Assembly: GCA_025163595.1 (NCBI GenBank) | Contig: CP104100.1 | Coordinates: forward strand, 1 to 64,000 | Source: Phaeobacter sp. G2 | Lineage (GTDB): Bacteria > Pseudomonadota > Alphaproteobacteria > Rhodobacterales > Rhodobacteraceae | Direction: 5' to 3' | DNA length: 64,000 bases | The notes under the pieces: generated by a model | What the model saw: only the letters and a program-made list of their open reading frames with translations | Databases searched by the model: none | Told to the model about the DNA's origin: nothing | Position numbers and translations under genes: made by a program | Shown: one piece after another, positions 28,316 through 37,309 of the stretch | Numbering within the stretch: position 1 is the stretch's first letter | Layout: the number at the start of each line of letters is the position of its first letter

Positions 28316-29419
28316 TCAGGCCACCCGTCGTTCCGCAAGAACCGCAGCATCAAAAGCACCCAGAACCGGATACCTGGGGGGGCCATGTTCCGGCACCGTG
28401 GCGCGATCCACTGCCGCCAACTGGCTGGCTTTGAGACGTGTTGCATCACGCCGCAGGCTGCCCAGGTACAGGCTTTCAAGAACCCCGCCCGCAGCCAGCA
28501 ACGGCGCGTGATCCGGCAAGATCAGCTGCGTATAACGGGTGGTCATCCCCTTGCCCCTGGGATGATCCGGTACTGCCACAGCTGTTGCCACCGATGTCCC
28601 CATCAAATGGCGCGTCGGTACCAGAACTGCGGGCCGTCCAAACAGATATTCCACCTCACTGCCGCTCAGCACCAGCCGTTGCGAGGCCGAAACCTGAATC
28701 GCCTGCTGCAATCCAAAGAAAGGCGCCCGCAGGACAACCGGGCGAAAAATCCCCATGGCTGGCACTTCGCGGCGCAAGACATGCAAAACTGGCAGGCTTT
28801 CGCCGGACTCGCTGAGGACCAGATCACCGCGCTGCAGGGTGTCAACCGGGCGATACCCCTGCGGTGTTGCCACCGGCGTCTCTGGAGCAAGACCTGGCAT
28901 CGGTCCTACGGGCTCCAGCGCGTTGGACACAGCCAAATAGGTCAGCGCCGCCGAGGTGAAACGCAACGGTCCCGGGGAGACCAGAGTTTTAAGATCCTGA
29001 TAGCGCCAGGGGCATGGCGGCGGCAGCAAGGCGATCTGTACCCGATCACTGTCGGCGCATTCCAGGGCAAGGCGCGCGTATCCTGCCAGACTGTCCCAGG
29101 CATAGGTCAGCCTGACCTGTCCGCTGTGCCCTGCCCCGCTGGGATTGAGCGTCGCATGGGAGAGACGGCCGCTCTGGTGCAAGATCAGGCTGACGCCGCC
29201 GCCCGGCACTGCCTGGATCCCCAGGGAGATCGGCCAGTCGCCATCCTGGGAAAATTGCAACAGGGGCTCAAGTCGGGGACTGTCTGGGATCGACATTTCA
29301 ACCACCAGGGTGCCGCGCAGCATCAAGGCGTCGTCACCACCCTCAGCCCGCAGGGCCTGAACCAGCCCGGACAGGTCCGAACACCCTCGCGCAAAATCGA
29401 TGATGCCCAGCCAGCACAT
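28316..29419 (-). CDS. Hint-domain-like protein without catalytic cysteine
   Basis: A 367-residue protein whose C-terminal half resembles a Hint (Hedgehog/intein) domain: ETPVATPQGYRPVDTLQRGD at about residue 182 aligns with the start of the Hint domain in the upstream gene, and the GRPAVLVPTRHL stretch also fits. The position of the nucleophilic cysteine is replaced (GLAPETPV instead of CFVAGTLI), and the block-B histidine is replaced (SASQR instead of SPQHR), so self-cleavage is not expected. The N-terminal half (about 1-170) looks beta-rich and is unrecognised. ATG 29419 starts 4 bp after the upstream stop; a longer start would overlap that gene. Confidence 0.7.
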   Translation of the reverse strand: MCWLGIIDFARGCSDLSGLVQALRAEGGDDALMLRGTLVVEMSIPDSPRLEPLLQFSQDGDWPISLGIQAVPGGGVSLILHQSGRLSHATLNPSGAGHSGQVRLTYAWDSLAGYARLALECADSDRVQIALLPPPCPWRYQDLKTLVSPGPLRFTSAALTYLAVSNALEPVGPMPGLAPETPVATPQGYRPVDTLQRGDLVLSESGESLPVLHVLRREVPAMGIFRPVVLRAPFFGLQQAIQVSASQRLVLSGSEVEYLFGRPAVLVPTRHLMGTSVATAVAVPDHPRGKGMTTRYTQLILPDHAPLLAAGGVLESLYLGSLRRDATRLKASQLAAVDRATVPEHGPPRYPVLGAFDAAVLAERRVA

Positions 29420-29423
29420 CAGA

Positions 29424-30995
29424 TCAGGCGGCCTGCACTGCCGCAAGCAGCCTGCCCTCAAATCCCTTCAACCCAGGCCGGGCAGACGCGCCATAGCCAA
29501 AGCCGGTTTCCGGGTCGAGTTCGGGGAACAGCGCATAAATCTCTTGCAAGACCGGCTGTTCAAACAGCTCAGCCGTTTGCGGGCCGGGTAAAAAGCTTTC
29601 GGTTGTCAGCCCTTCAGAATAGATCACCTGATGCTGGTCAAACAACAGATGCACATAGGTGACGTCACCGCCAAACTGGCGGGAAATACTGCCGCCATTC
29701 AGCAGATCCTTGGCTGCAACCAGCACCTCGCCCTCACCGAACAACAGCTCTGCATAGGCGTCACGCAGCAAAATGCGGTGTTGCGGCGAAACCATCAGAT
29801 CGCGGTGGGTGCCAAAGCTGCCCGCACGGATGAGGATCGGCGCAAACTCGCCCTCAGCACGGACACTGCGGGATCCGATCCAACGCAGCGGTTGCGGCCC
29901 CTGGTCTCTGGTTGTCACCAGATCGCCGGGCTGCAGGGTCTCAACCGGCACGTCCCCCTCCGGGGTGCGGATCAACGTCCCGGCCACAAAGCACGGAATC
30001 GAGCTGGCTTTTACAAAGCCGGTATCGCTGTTGTCCCCATTGCTGGCGGTATAAGTAAAGTTGAAATCTTCAAAATCCCCGTCACCGTGCAGCGTCAGGG
30101 TGCCATCTGCATTCACCTCGACCTGTTGCCCCGTCGGCAGCGTCACCACAGACCCAGCGGAGACCTCCACCCCGTTGACATGGGTGACCGTCAACACCCC
30201 GCCCGAGGGGCTGACGTCATTGGCCAGCACATCGACAACCTTGCTGCCATCCGCTGCCACATGGACCTCATCGGTCAGCGCCACCAGATCGGTCTGCACC
30301 GAGTCAGCTGCGATCAACAGATTACTATCGTAGCTGCTGTCTCCCACATCCGCGATGCCGAAGCGGATGTCATTTACCTCGCCGGGATTGACATACATGG
30401 TCAACGTCATGGTGATGGTCAGGCCGTCCATCTCGGTGTTGAAATCATCACCGGTGTTATCAAGGTAGAGATTTTCATTGATCGAGGCACTGACATTGCC
30501 CGGATTTGCGGCGCCACCGCCGACGTCCATTTCGACCACCGAGCCATTGACCCACACAGCCACCACATCCTGATAGATCGAGCCCTGATATTCCGGGAAC
30601 TCTTCGGAGGAAAACACAAACTCCACGGTCATGACCGAAGCGTCGGGAATAAAGCTCACATCCAGGTAGGAGGCGTCATAGGTTCTGGCACCGGCCGCAG
30701 CATTGAAATCCGAGTTGTTGTTTTCGCCACTGGTATTGCGCGAGGTGTCAGTCGCCCGGTTGGGATCACCGCTAGAGTTGGTGTAGCTGCTGGCCCGTCC
30801 CGTTGACAGGATCACGCCGCTATCCCCGGGGGTGGCGCCGGGGGCCAGGGCGTCCCCGTTTGAATAGATCGCCGATGATCGGCTGTCGCCGCTGTAATCA
30901 GCACTGACCACGGTGACACCGTCGCCAAAAATCGTTTCGGCCATCTCGGTCGCAGACGCACCTGTATCGTATCCCAGCTCTGATGCTGTCGCCAT
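29424..30995 (-). CDS. Choice-of-anchor L and Hint domain surface protein
   Basis: A 523-residue, probably exported protein. Domains in order: choice-of-anchor L domain (about 1-250, with GVILSTGRASSY and SSEEFPEYQ), an Ig/cadherin-like VCBS-type module (about 255-335, VVDVLANDVSPSGGVLTV), and a Hint_2 domain (about 345-490) beginning at the conserved cysteine in IPCFVAGTLI with the later SPQHRILL. No classical signal peptide is visible; type I secretion is likely for this family but no secretion genes adjoin. ATG 30995 follows GGAGCAAGG. It leads a likely operon with the second Hint gene and perhaps the channel gene. Confidence 0.8.
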   Translation of the reverse strand: MATASELGYDTGASATEMAETIFGDGVTVVSADYSGDSRSSAIYSNGDALAPGATPGDSGVILSTGRASSYTNSSGDPNRATDTSRNTSGENNNSDFNAAAGARTYDASYLDVSFIPDASVMTVEFVFSSEEFPEYQGSIYQDVVAVWVNGSVVEMDVGGGAANPGNVSASINENLYLDNTGDDFNTEMDGLTITMTLTMYVNPGEVNDIRFGIADVGDSSYDSNLLIAADSVQTDLVALTDEVHVAADGSKVVDVLANDVSPSGGVLTVTHVNGVEVSAGSVVTLPTGQQVEVNADGTLTLHGDGDFEDFNFTYTASNGDNSDTGFVKASSIPCFVAGTLIRTPEGDVPVETLQPGDLVTTRDQGPQPLRWIGSRSVRAEGEFAPILIRAGSFGTHRDLMVSPQHRILLRDAYAELLFGEGEVLVAAKDLLNGGSISRQFGGDVTYVHLLFDQHQVIYSEGLTTESFLPGPQTAELFEQPVLQEIYALFPELDPETGFGYGASARPGLKGFEGRLLAAVQAA

Positions 30996-31373
30996 TTGCC
31001 TTGCTCCAATCCTCAATTGGAGAGACAACTCACCCGTCACGCCACAGCGAAAGATCCGCTGCGCTGCCTGGACCTTTTTGGCCCTTTATATATTGGCAAA
31101 ATCCACATTTTTGTGGTTCCGCTCGCTGGTGACCTGCCTCTGGTCTTTTTTATTAACTGTTCTTTACCACGCATTTTTACGAGGTGTCAGCTAGTAAGTT
31201 TCCCCAAGATCAGGGCGCAGCTTTTGCGCCACAAGGCCCCAGACAGGCCGCGACGGCGTTGGGCTGCGCCTTACAGCGTGATCTGGCTCTGTTTGCACGG
31301 GCTCCAAAAGCGCGTTAAATCACTCAAAACCTAATTTTGGGCGTGCCCCCGTACGCCGCACAGGAGCACCCAC
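30996..31373. other. Divergent intergenic region between the Hint operon and dapE
   Basis: About 380 bp without a convincing gene. The part at 31080-31190 is markedly AT-rich and on the minus strand offers TATATAAA-like -10 elements for the Hint operon. A CCACATTTTTGTGG inverted repeat lies near 31110. The dapE ribosome binding site (AGGAG) ends the region. ORFs crossing it show no protein-like conservation. Confidence 0.4.
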
Positions 31374-32519
31374 ATGGCCCCCATCGACCCGGTTCGTCTG
31401 ACTGCGGATTTGATCCGCTGCCCCTCTGTAACCCCTGTAGAAGGTGGCGCGCTGCAGATGTTGCAAGAGCTGCTGTCGCAAGCTGGGTTTACCTGCACAA
31501 GGGTGGATCGTGGTGGCATTTCCAACCTCTTTGCCCGCTGGGGGGACAAGGGCCATGGGCGCAGCTTTGGCTTTAATGGCCATACCGATGTGGTGCCCCT
31601 GGGGGATGAGACCGCCTGGACCATGCCCCCCTTTGGCGCTGAGATAAAAGACGGGGTGATGTATGGCCGGGGGGCAACCGACATGAAATCTGGCGTTGCG
31701 GCCTTTGCCGCCGCTGCCATTGATTTTGTCACCGACACCCCACCCGACGGCGCGGTGATCCTGACCATCACCGGCGATGAGGAAGGCGATGCCATCGACG
31801 GCACCACTGCCTTGCTCGACCATATGGCGGCAACGGGGGAAAAGATGGACGTCTGTCTGGTTGGTGAACCCACCTGCCCCACAACCATGGGCGAGATGAT
31901 CAAGGTCGGCCGCCGCGGTTCGATGTCCGCCTGGTTCACCGTGACCGGCAAACAGGGGCACTCCGCCTATCCCCACCGTGCCAATAACCCGCTCAACGCC
32001 ATGGCGCGGCTGATGGACCGCCTGGCCAGCCACCAATTGGACCAGGGCACCGATCATTTTGATGCCTCGACCCTGGCGGTTGTGACCATCGACACCGGCA
32101 ACCCTGCGACCAATGTGATCCCGGCCCAAAGCCGCGCAACGGTGAACATCCGCTTCAACGACAGCCACAGTGGCGCCAGTCTCAGCAGCTGGTTGCAGAC
32201 CGAGGTGGACCGGGTCACGGCAGAATTTGGCGTCTCAATCGAGATGAAGATAAAAATCTCCGGTGAGAGCTTTCTCACCCCGCCCGGTGCTCTTTCGGAT
32301 CTGGTTGCAGGTGCCGTGGAGGCCGAGACGGGGATCAAACCCGAGCTGTCGACCACCGGCGGCACCTCGGATGCGCGCTTTGTCAAACATCACTGCCCAG
32401 TGGTTGAGTTTGGCCTGGTCGGAAAGACGATGCATCAGGTTGATGAATGTGTGCCGGTTGAACAGATCACCCAGCTGAAATCCATCTATGCCCGCATCCT
32501 GAAAGACTATTTTGCATGA
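31374..32519 (+). CDS. dapE: Succinyl-diaminopimelate desuccinylase
   Basis: A 381-residue di-zinc M20-family hydrolase that removes succinate from N-succinyl-LL-2,6-diaminopimelate in lysine and cell-wall precursor synthesis. Metal-binding segments [11 protein letters not shown] (near 65), [10 protein letters not shown] (near 100) and [12 protein letters not shown] (near 133) are visible, and a dimerisation domain lies in the middle. The length is normal. Its stop overlaps the following GNAT gene (ATGA), so three genes form an operon. Confidence 0.97.
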   Translation: MAPIDPVRLTADLIRCPSVTPVEGGALQMLQELLSQAGFTCTRVDRGGISNLFARWGDKGHGRSFGFNGHTDVVPLGDETAWTMPPFGAEIKDGVMYGRGATDMKSGVAAFAAAAIDFVTDTPPDGAVILTITGDEEGDAIDGTTALLDHMAATGEKMDVCLVGEPTCPTTMGEMIKVGRRGSMSAWFTVTGKQGHSAYPHRANNPLNAMARLMDRLASHQLDQGTDHFDASTLAVVTIDTGNPATNVIPAQSRATVNIRFNDSHSGASLSSWLQTEVDRVTAEFGVSIEMKIKISGESFLTPPGALSDLVAGAVEAETGIKPELSTTGGTSDARFVKHHCPVVEFGLVGKTMHQVDECVPVEQITQLKSIYARILKDYFA

Positions 32520-32941
32520 GCATCACAATCGCCGAGACCCGGGATTTTGCCACCTGCCTTGCCCTGCGCCACACCGTTTTTGTCAAAGAACAAGGCGTGC
32601 CAATCGCGGAAGAACAGGACGCGTTTGACGCAGTCGCAACCCATCTGTTGGCACAGGACGGCAGCGCCCCGGTTGGCACCGCACGCATCCTGTTTCAGGG
32701 CGATGTGGCAAAGGTCGGTCGGGTCTGTGTGCTGCAAAGCGCCCGTGGCACTGGCCTCGGGGCGGATATTATCCGCGCAGCCATCGAAATTGCGCAAAAA
32801 ACACCCGGCATCGCCCGCGTCAAACTCGGCGCCCAGATCCACGCGCTGGGGTTCTACACAAAGCTCGGCTTTCAGGCCTTTGGACCCATCTATGATGATG
32901 CTGGCATTGATCACCGCGATATGGTGTTGGAGCTGGCGTGA
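32516..32941 (+). CDS. GNAT-family N-acetyltransferase
   Basis: A 141-residue acyltransferase of the ElaA/YjdJ-like branch of GNAT. It opens with [22 protein letters not shown], a pattern also seen in autoinducer-synthase-like and ElaA acetyltransferases, and has the acetyl-CoA pyrophosphate loop [12 protein letters not shown] near residue 75. It overlaps dapE by 4 bp and the following gene by 4 bp. Its substrate cannot be deduced; proximity to dapE does not by itself indicate a role in lysine synthesis. Confidence 0.85.
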   Translation: MSITIAETRDFATCLALRHTVFVKEQGVPIAEEQDAFDAVATHLLAQDGSAPVGTARILFQGDVAKVGRVCVLQSARGTGLGADIIRAAIEIAQKTPGIARVKLGAQIHALGFYTKLGFQAFGPIYDDAGIDHRDMVLELA

Positions 32942-33516
32942 GGCCGGTTCTAATCATCATGGTGAAAGAGCCACGCCCCGGCCGGGTCAAAACCCGGCTT
33001 GGGCGTGACATTGGCAAGATTGCCGCCACCTGGTGGTTTCGCCATCAATCTGCCCGGCTGATCCGCCGCTTGCGAGATCCCCGCTGGGAGCTCGTTCTGG
33101 CCGTTGCGCCAGATCTGGCCGTCACCTCGCGCGTCTGGCCTGGCGATTTGGCCCGTCAGCCGCAGGGGCGGGGGGATCTGGGACAGCGCATGGGGGCAAT
33201 GCTGCGCAAATTTGGCCCCGGACCGGTCTGCCTGATTGGCGCCGATATCCCCGGCGTGACCCGCGCCCATATTGCCCGCGCCTTTGCCGCGCTCGGGGGG
33301 CATGACGCAGTCTTTGGCCCCGCACTGGATGGCGGCTATTGGCTGGTCGGGGCCAAACACCCCAAACGCCTGCCCCGCAGCCTGTTTCGCAATGTGCGCT
33401 GGTCCAGCGAACAGGCGCTGGCGGACAGCTTGCGCAGTCTGCCCGGCTATCGCATTGCGCTCACTGATCAGCTTAGGGATGTCGACACTGCGGCGGATCT
33501 GCCCGACCACCGATAG
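32938..33516 (+). CDS. DUF2064 / TIGR04282-family glycosyltransferase-like protein
   Basis: A 192-residue protein with a GT-A-like nucleotide-diphospho-sugar transferase fold. Family marks are the start VKEPRPGRVKTRLG, the CLIGADIPGVT segment near residue 97 and the PALDGGYWLVG segment near residue 130. The start is GTG 32938 within GTGA, overlapping the GNAT stop, which favours translational coupling. Members are often linked to metalloid or glycan metabolism, but no such genes are adjacent. Function unknown. Confidence 0.82.
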   Translation: MRPVLIIMVKEPRPGRVKTRLGRDIGKIAATWWFRHQSARLIRRLRDPRWELVLAVAPDLAVTSRVWPGDLARQPQGRGDLGQRMGAMLRKFGPGPVCLIGADIPGVTRAHIARAFAALGGHDAVFGPALDGGYWLVGAKHPKRLPRSLFRNVRWSSEQALADSLRSLPGYRIALTDQLRDVDTAADLPDHR

Positions 33517-33582
33517 CAGAGTTGCATCTGACGCAGCGCTTTTGCCCATGACCTCTCCTCCCAGCCATGCTAGGCGGGGTAT

Positions 33583-35874
33583 ATGACCCGTATTCCCTCC
33601 AAGGCCGAGATCCTCGATTGGATCAGCGCCCACCCGACCCAGACATCGAAACGCGACATTGCCAAGGCTTTTGGCATCAAGGGCGCCGACCGGATTGATC
33701 TCAAGCGCCTGCTGAAGGAGCTGGAGGCCGAAGGGCATTTGCAAAAACGCAACAAAACCTATCGCGACCCCGAGCAATTGCCCCCGGTGACGGTGCTGCT
33801 GGTCAAGGCGCCGGACGAGAATGGCGATCTTTATGCCCAGCCGCTGGAGTGGCACGGCGAAGGGGTCGAACCGATCGTGCTGGTGGTAACCACCCCCGCA
33901 GGCCCTGCCCTGGGACAGGGTGACCGCATTCTGGCCCGGTTGAGCAAGGTAGATGGATCCGATCACCACTACGAGGCCCGCATCATCCGCCGCATTGGCG
34001 TGAACCCCAAACGGGTTATCGGCATCTTCCGCAAGGGCGCCGAGGGCGGCCGCATTGTACCGATTGAAAAGTCCTCTTCTAATGAATGGATCGTGCTTGA
34101 GGACGCCATGCAGGGCGCCCGTGATGGTGAGCTGGTCGAGGCCGAGCAGGCTGGCCCCAAGGGCCGCATGGGCCTGCCCCGCGCCCGCGTGATCAACCGG
34201 CTGGGCGATCCCTCTGCCCCCAAGGCGGTGTCGCTGATTGCCATTCATCAGCATGGTATTCCCGATGATTTTCCCAATGCGGTGGTGGCCGAAGCAGATG
34301 CCGCCAAACCCATGGGGCTATCGGGGCGCGAAGATCTGCGCGACATGCCGCTGATCACCATCGACCCGGCCGATGCCCGCGACCACGATGACGCCTGCTA
34401 CGCCGAAGCGGATACCGATCCTCAGAACCCCGGTGGCCATATCATCTGGGTCGCCATCGCCGATGTTGCCGCCTATGTCAAAACCGGCGGCGAGCTGGAT
34501 CGTGAGGCGCGCAAGCGCGGCAATTCCTCTTATTTCCCGGACCGCGTGGTGCCGATGCTGCCTGACCGTCTGTCGGGCGATCTGTGCTCGCTGCACGAGG
34601 GCGTACCGCGCCCCTGTCTGGCAGTGCGCATGCAAATCGACGCCGAGGGCAACAAGATTTCGCACCGCTTTGTGCGCGGGCTGATGCGGTCTGCTGCCTC
34701 GCTGCATTACGCCGAGGTCCAGGACGCCATGGATGGCCAGGTGACGGAGCGCACCGAGCGCTTTTTGGAGCCGGTGATCAAACCACTTTATGCCGCCTAC
34801 ACAGCGCTGAAAAAGGCCCGTGCCCGGCGCGAGCCGCTGGATCTGGACCTGCCTGAACGCAAAATTGTGCTGAACGACAATGGTCAGGTCACCTCGGTGG
34901 CCTTTCGTGACCGGTTGGACGCGCATAAGCTGATTGAGGAATTCATGATCCTCGCAAATGTGGCCGCCGCCGAGACCCTGATCAAAAAGCGTTCGCCACT
35001 GCTGTTCCGGGTGCACGAAGAACCGGCCCCGGAAAAGCTGGAGTCCCTGCGGGAAACGGCCATGGCTGCGGGCTTTCCGCTGGCCAAGGGCCAGGTCTTG
35101 CAGACCAAGCACCTGAATGCCTTGCTCAATGGCGCAGCGGGCACCGATGACGCCGAGCTGATCAATATCTCGACCCTGCGGTCGATGCAGCAAGCCTATT
35201 ACACACCTGAAAACTTTGGCCATTTTGGCCTGGCCCTGCGCAACTACGCACATTTCACCTCGCCCATTCGGCGCTACGCTGACCTGATTGTGCATCGCTC
35301 GCTGATCTCCGCCCATGGCTGGGGAGACGATGGCCTGCAACCGGCAGAGATCGACCGCCTGGAAGAAACCGCCACTCATATTTCCGAAACCGAACGCCGC
35401 TCGATGATTGCCGAACGCGACACCACCGACCGCTATCTGGCAGCTTATCTGTCGGAACGGGTGGGCAGTGAGTTCACCGGCCGGATCAGCGGTATCGCCC
35501 GCTTTGGTGCCTTTGTGAAAATGGATGAGACCGGCGCCGATGGCCTGGTGCCGGTGCGCACCATTGGGCGGGAGTTTTTCCACTTTGACGCCGAGGCCGG
35601 CACCTTGATGGGGGCCGATACCGGGTTCACCATCTCGATTGGCCAGCGCGTCACCGTTCGCCTGACACAGGCGGCGCCAGTCACTGGCGGGCTGGAGCTG
35701 GAACTGTTGTCAATCGAGGAGGAAGCCCTGCCCAGAGGCGGCTATGCTGGCGGGGGCGGAAAGGGCGGCGGTCGTCGACGCAGCCCCGCAGGACATACCG
35801 CAAAACGCAAAAGCAGCAGGTCCAAACACAAGGCGGCAAAGGTCAAACGCAAGGTAGACCGCAAACGCCGCTGA
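33583..35874 (+). CDS. rnr: Ribonuclease R
   Basis: A 763-residue 3'-5' exoribonuclease that degrades structured RNA. An N-terminal helix-turn-helix-like domain (about 1-65) is followed by cold-shock domains, the RNB catalytic domain with the metal-binding aspartates in DPADARDHDDACY (about 265-277), an S1 domain (about 625-710) and a lysine/arginine-rich tail (about 720-763). That order is diagnostic for RNase R, not RNase II. It begins 66 bp after the DUF2064 gene and may have its own promoter. Confidence 0.96.
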   Translation: MTRIPSKAEILDWISAHPTQTSKRDIAKAFGIKGADRIDLKRLLKELEAEGHLQKRNKTYRDPEQLPPVTVLLVKAPDENGDLYAQPLEWHGEGVEPIVLVVTTPAGPALGQGDRILARLSKVDGSDHHYEARIIRRIGVNPKRVIGIFRKGAEGGRIVPIEKSSSNEWIVLEDAMQGARDGELVEAEQAGPKGRMGLPRARVINRLGDPSAPKAVSLIAIHQHGIPDDFPNAVVAEADAAKPMGLSGREDLRDMPLITIDPADARDHDDACYAEADTDPQNPGGHIIWVAIADVAAYVKTGGELDREARKRGNSSYFPDRVVPMLPDRLSGDLCSLHEGVPRPCLAVRMQIDAEGNKISHRFVRGLMRSAASLHYAEVQDAMDGQVTERTERFLEPVIKPLYAAYTALKKARARREPLDLDLPERKIVLNDNGQVTSVAFRDRLDAHKLIEEFMILANVAAAETLIKKRSPLLFRVHEEPAPEKLESLRETAMAAGFPLAKGQVLQTKHLNALLNGAAGTDDAELINISTLRSMQQAYYTPENFGHFGLALRNYAHFTSPIRRYADLIVHRSLISAHGWGDDGLQPAEIDRLEETATHISETERRSMIAERDTTDRYLAAYLSERVGSEFTGRISGIARFGAFVKMDETGADGLVPVRTIGREFFHFDAEAGTLMGADTGFTISIGQRVTVRLTQAAPVTGGLELELLSIEEEALPRGGYAGGGGKGGGRRRSPAGHTAKRKSSRSKHKAAKVKRKVDRKRR

Positions 35875-35900
35875 CCCTGGGACGCTGACCTTGGGACGCG

Positions 35901-36323
35901 CTATTTTGCTGCCGTCTTTTTGCGCAGCCGATAGGTCAGGGCCTGTTCGATCAGCCAACCATGGCGCAGCGGATCTATCTCTGTGACCTGATCAAACAGA
36001 ACTGCGCGGGTTCCATCCACCCGATCCCACATCGGATAGGCTGTCAGATACTCGGGTATCAGGCGGCTTTGGCAATGCACAAACAGGGCAAACCCTGCGG
36101 ATTTTGGCACGCCCAGGCGGAGTGTTGTTCCGGCCTTGGTCTGCGGTGTCAGATAGGCCGGTTGGCCCCAGCGCAGCGTTTCTTCGATCTGCCCAATCTC
36201 TGGCCGACCCCGAGCGATGTCAAAAATCATGTCGCGCAACAGCAAGAGCCCCTCACGGGCGGTCTCGTCCGGCAGGCGATATGCCGCTTCGACTTCTGGG
36301 CTTGAAAAGGGGTATTTCATCAT
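35901..36323 (-). CDS. DUF1801 domain protein
   Basis: A 140-residue small alpha/beta protein of the DUF1801 (YdhG-like) family, related in fold to the SufBD-distant iron-chaperone-like YdhG group. The core FDIARGRPEIGQIEETLRWG and the GRxxxFxP-like LRLGVPKSAGFALFVH are family features. It converges with rnr (26 bp apart) and is preceded by a terminator for the polyamine operon. No function is assigned to the family. Confidence 0.75.
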   Translation of the reverse strand: MMKYPFSSPEVEAAYRLPDETAREGLLLLRDMIFDIARGRPEIGQIEETLRWGQPAYLTPQTKAGTTLRLGVPKSAGFALFVHCQSRLIPEYLTAYPMWDRVDGTRAVLFDQVTEIDPLRHGWLIEQALTYRLRKKTAAK

Positions 36324-36385
36324 CTCAGTGCGCGTGTTGGATCTGTTTGATCAGCATAGGCGCTTTGGCCCAAGTCACGAAACCC

Positions 36386-36423
36386 CAATAAAAAAGGAGG
36401 CCCAAGAACGCTGGGGCCTCCTT
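36386..36423 (-). terminator. Terminator of the potADBC-like operon
   Basis: AAGGAGGCCC (36394-36403) pairs with GGGGCCTCCTT (36413-36423); read on the minus strand a TTTTTT run follows. It lies just past the last permease gene. Confidence 0.85.
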
Positions 36424-36448
36424 AATAATATTGTGTGATTTACCGCGT

Positions 36449-37303
36449 TTAGCTTGGGCTCATGCCCCGCAGACGTTCCGAACGTCGCCGCAGCATTTCC
36501 ACGGTTGCAAGCAACACGATAGAGATCGCGACCAGGATCGTCGCCACCGCCAAAATGGTGGGGGAGATCTGCTCACGCAGGCCGATGAACATCTGCCAGG
36601 GCAGGGTTTTCTGACCAGCCGAGCCGACAAAGAGAACCACCACGACCTCGTCAAATGAGGTGATGAAGGCAAACAGGCCGCCAGAGATCACACCAGGCAA
36701 GATCAAAGGCATCTGAATGCGGAAGAAAGTAGTCACCGGATCCGCACCCATATTTGCCGCCGCACGGGTCAGCGATCGGTCAAAACCCACCAGCGTTGCC
36801 GTCACGGTGATGATCACAAAGGGAATACCCAAGGCCGCGTGGGCCAAAACCACCCCGAGATATGTCCCCTGCAGGCCAATACGGCTGTAGAAGAAATACA
36901 TGCCCGCAGCGGAAATGATCAGCGGTACGATCATTGGCGAAATCAGAATCGCCATGATGGCCCGACGGAACGGCACATGGGGTTGGCTGAGGCCGATCGC
37001 CGCCAAGGTTCCGAAAGTCACAGAGACAAGCGTAGCCATGGGGGCAATCTTCAGCGAGTTCCACATCGCGCTTTGCCAAGAATCGTTGCCAAAGAAATCG
37101 CGATAGTGTTTCAGCGAAAACCCTTCAGGATCCAGCCGCAGCATTTCCGGCGTGAAGGTAAAGAAGTCCTGCGCGTTAAAGCTCAGCGGGATGATCACCA
37201 CGATCGGAGCAATCAGAAAGAAGAAGATAAGCCCGCAGATTACCCGGAAGGAATAGTACCAGGCCCGTTGGCCAGTGGTCGCATATGGAGGAAGTGCACT
37301 CAT
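36449..37303 (-). CDS. Polyamine ABC transporter permease, PotC-like
   Basis: A 284-residue inner-membrane permease with six predicted helices and the EAA-type cytoplasmic loop (RAAANMGADPVTTFFRIQMPLILPG, about residues 180-204) that contacts the ATPase. It is the last gene of a minus-strand operon with an ATPase, binding protein and second permease. Spermidine/putrescine type transport is assigned by family and by the neighbouring polyamine catabolic genes; the actual ligand could be another cationic amine. It begins 6 bp after the PotB-like stop. Confidence 0.88.
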   Translation of the reverse strand: MSALPPYATTGQRAWYYSFRVICGLIFFFLIAPIVVIIPLSFNAQDFFTFTPEMLRLDPEGFSLKHYRDFFGNDSWQSAMWNSLKIAPMATLVSVTFGTLAAIGLSQPHVPFRRAIMAILISPMIVPLIISAAGMYFFYSRIGLQGTYLGVVLAHAALGIPFVIITVTATLVGFDRSLTRAAANMGADPVTTFFRIQMPLILPGVISGGLFAFITSFDEVVVVLFVGSAGQKTLPWQMFIGLREQISPTILAVATILVAISIVLLATVEMLRRRSERLRGMSPS

Positions 37304-37309
37304 TGTCGG

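Noticed and set aside
29631..30806. 391-codon ORF opposite the first Hint gene
   Set aside because: Antisense shadow; the minus-strand protein has clear domains.
34318..35583. 421-codon ORF opposite rnr
   Set aside because: It lies entirely inside RNase R on the other strand; its composition is a frame artefact.
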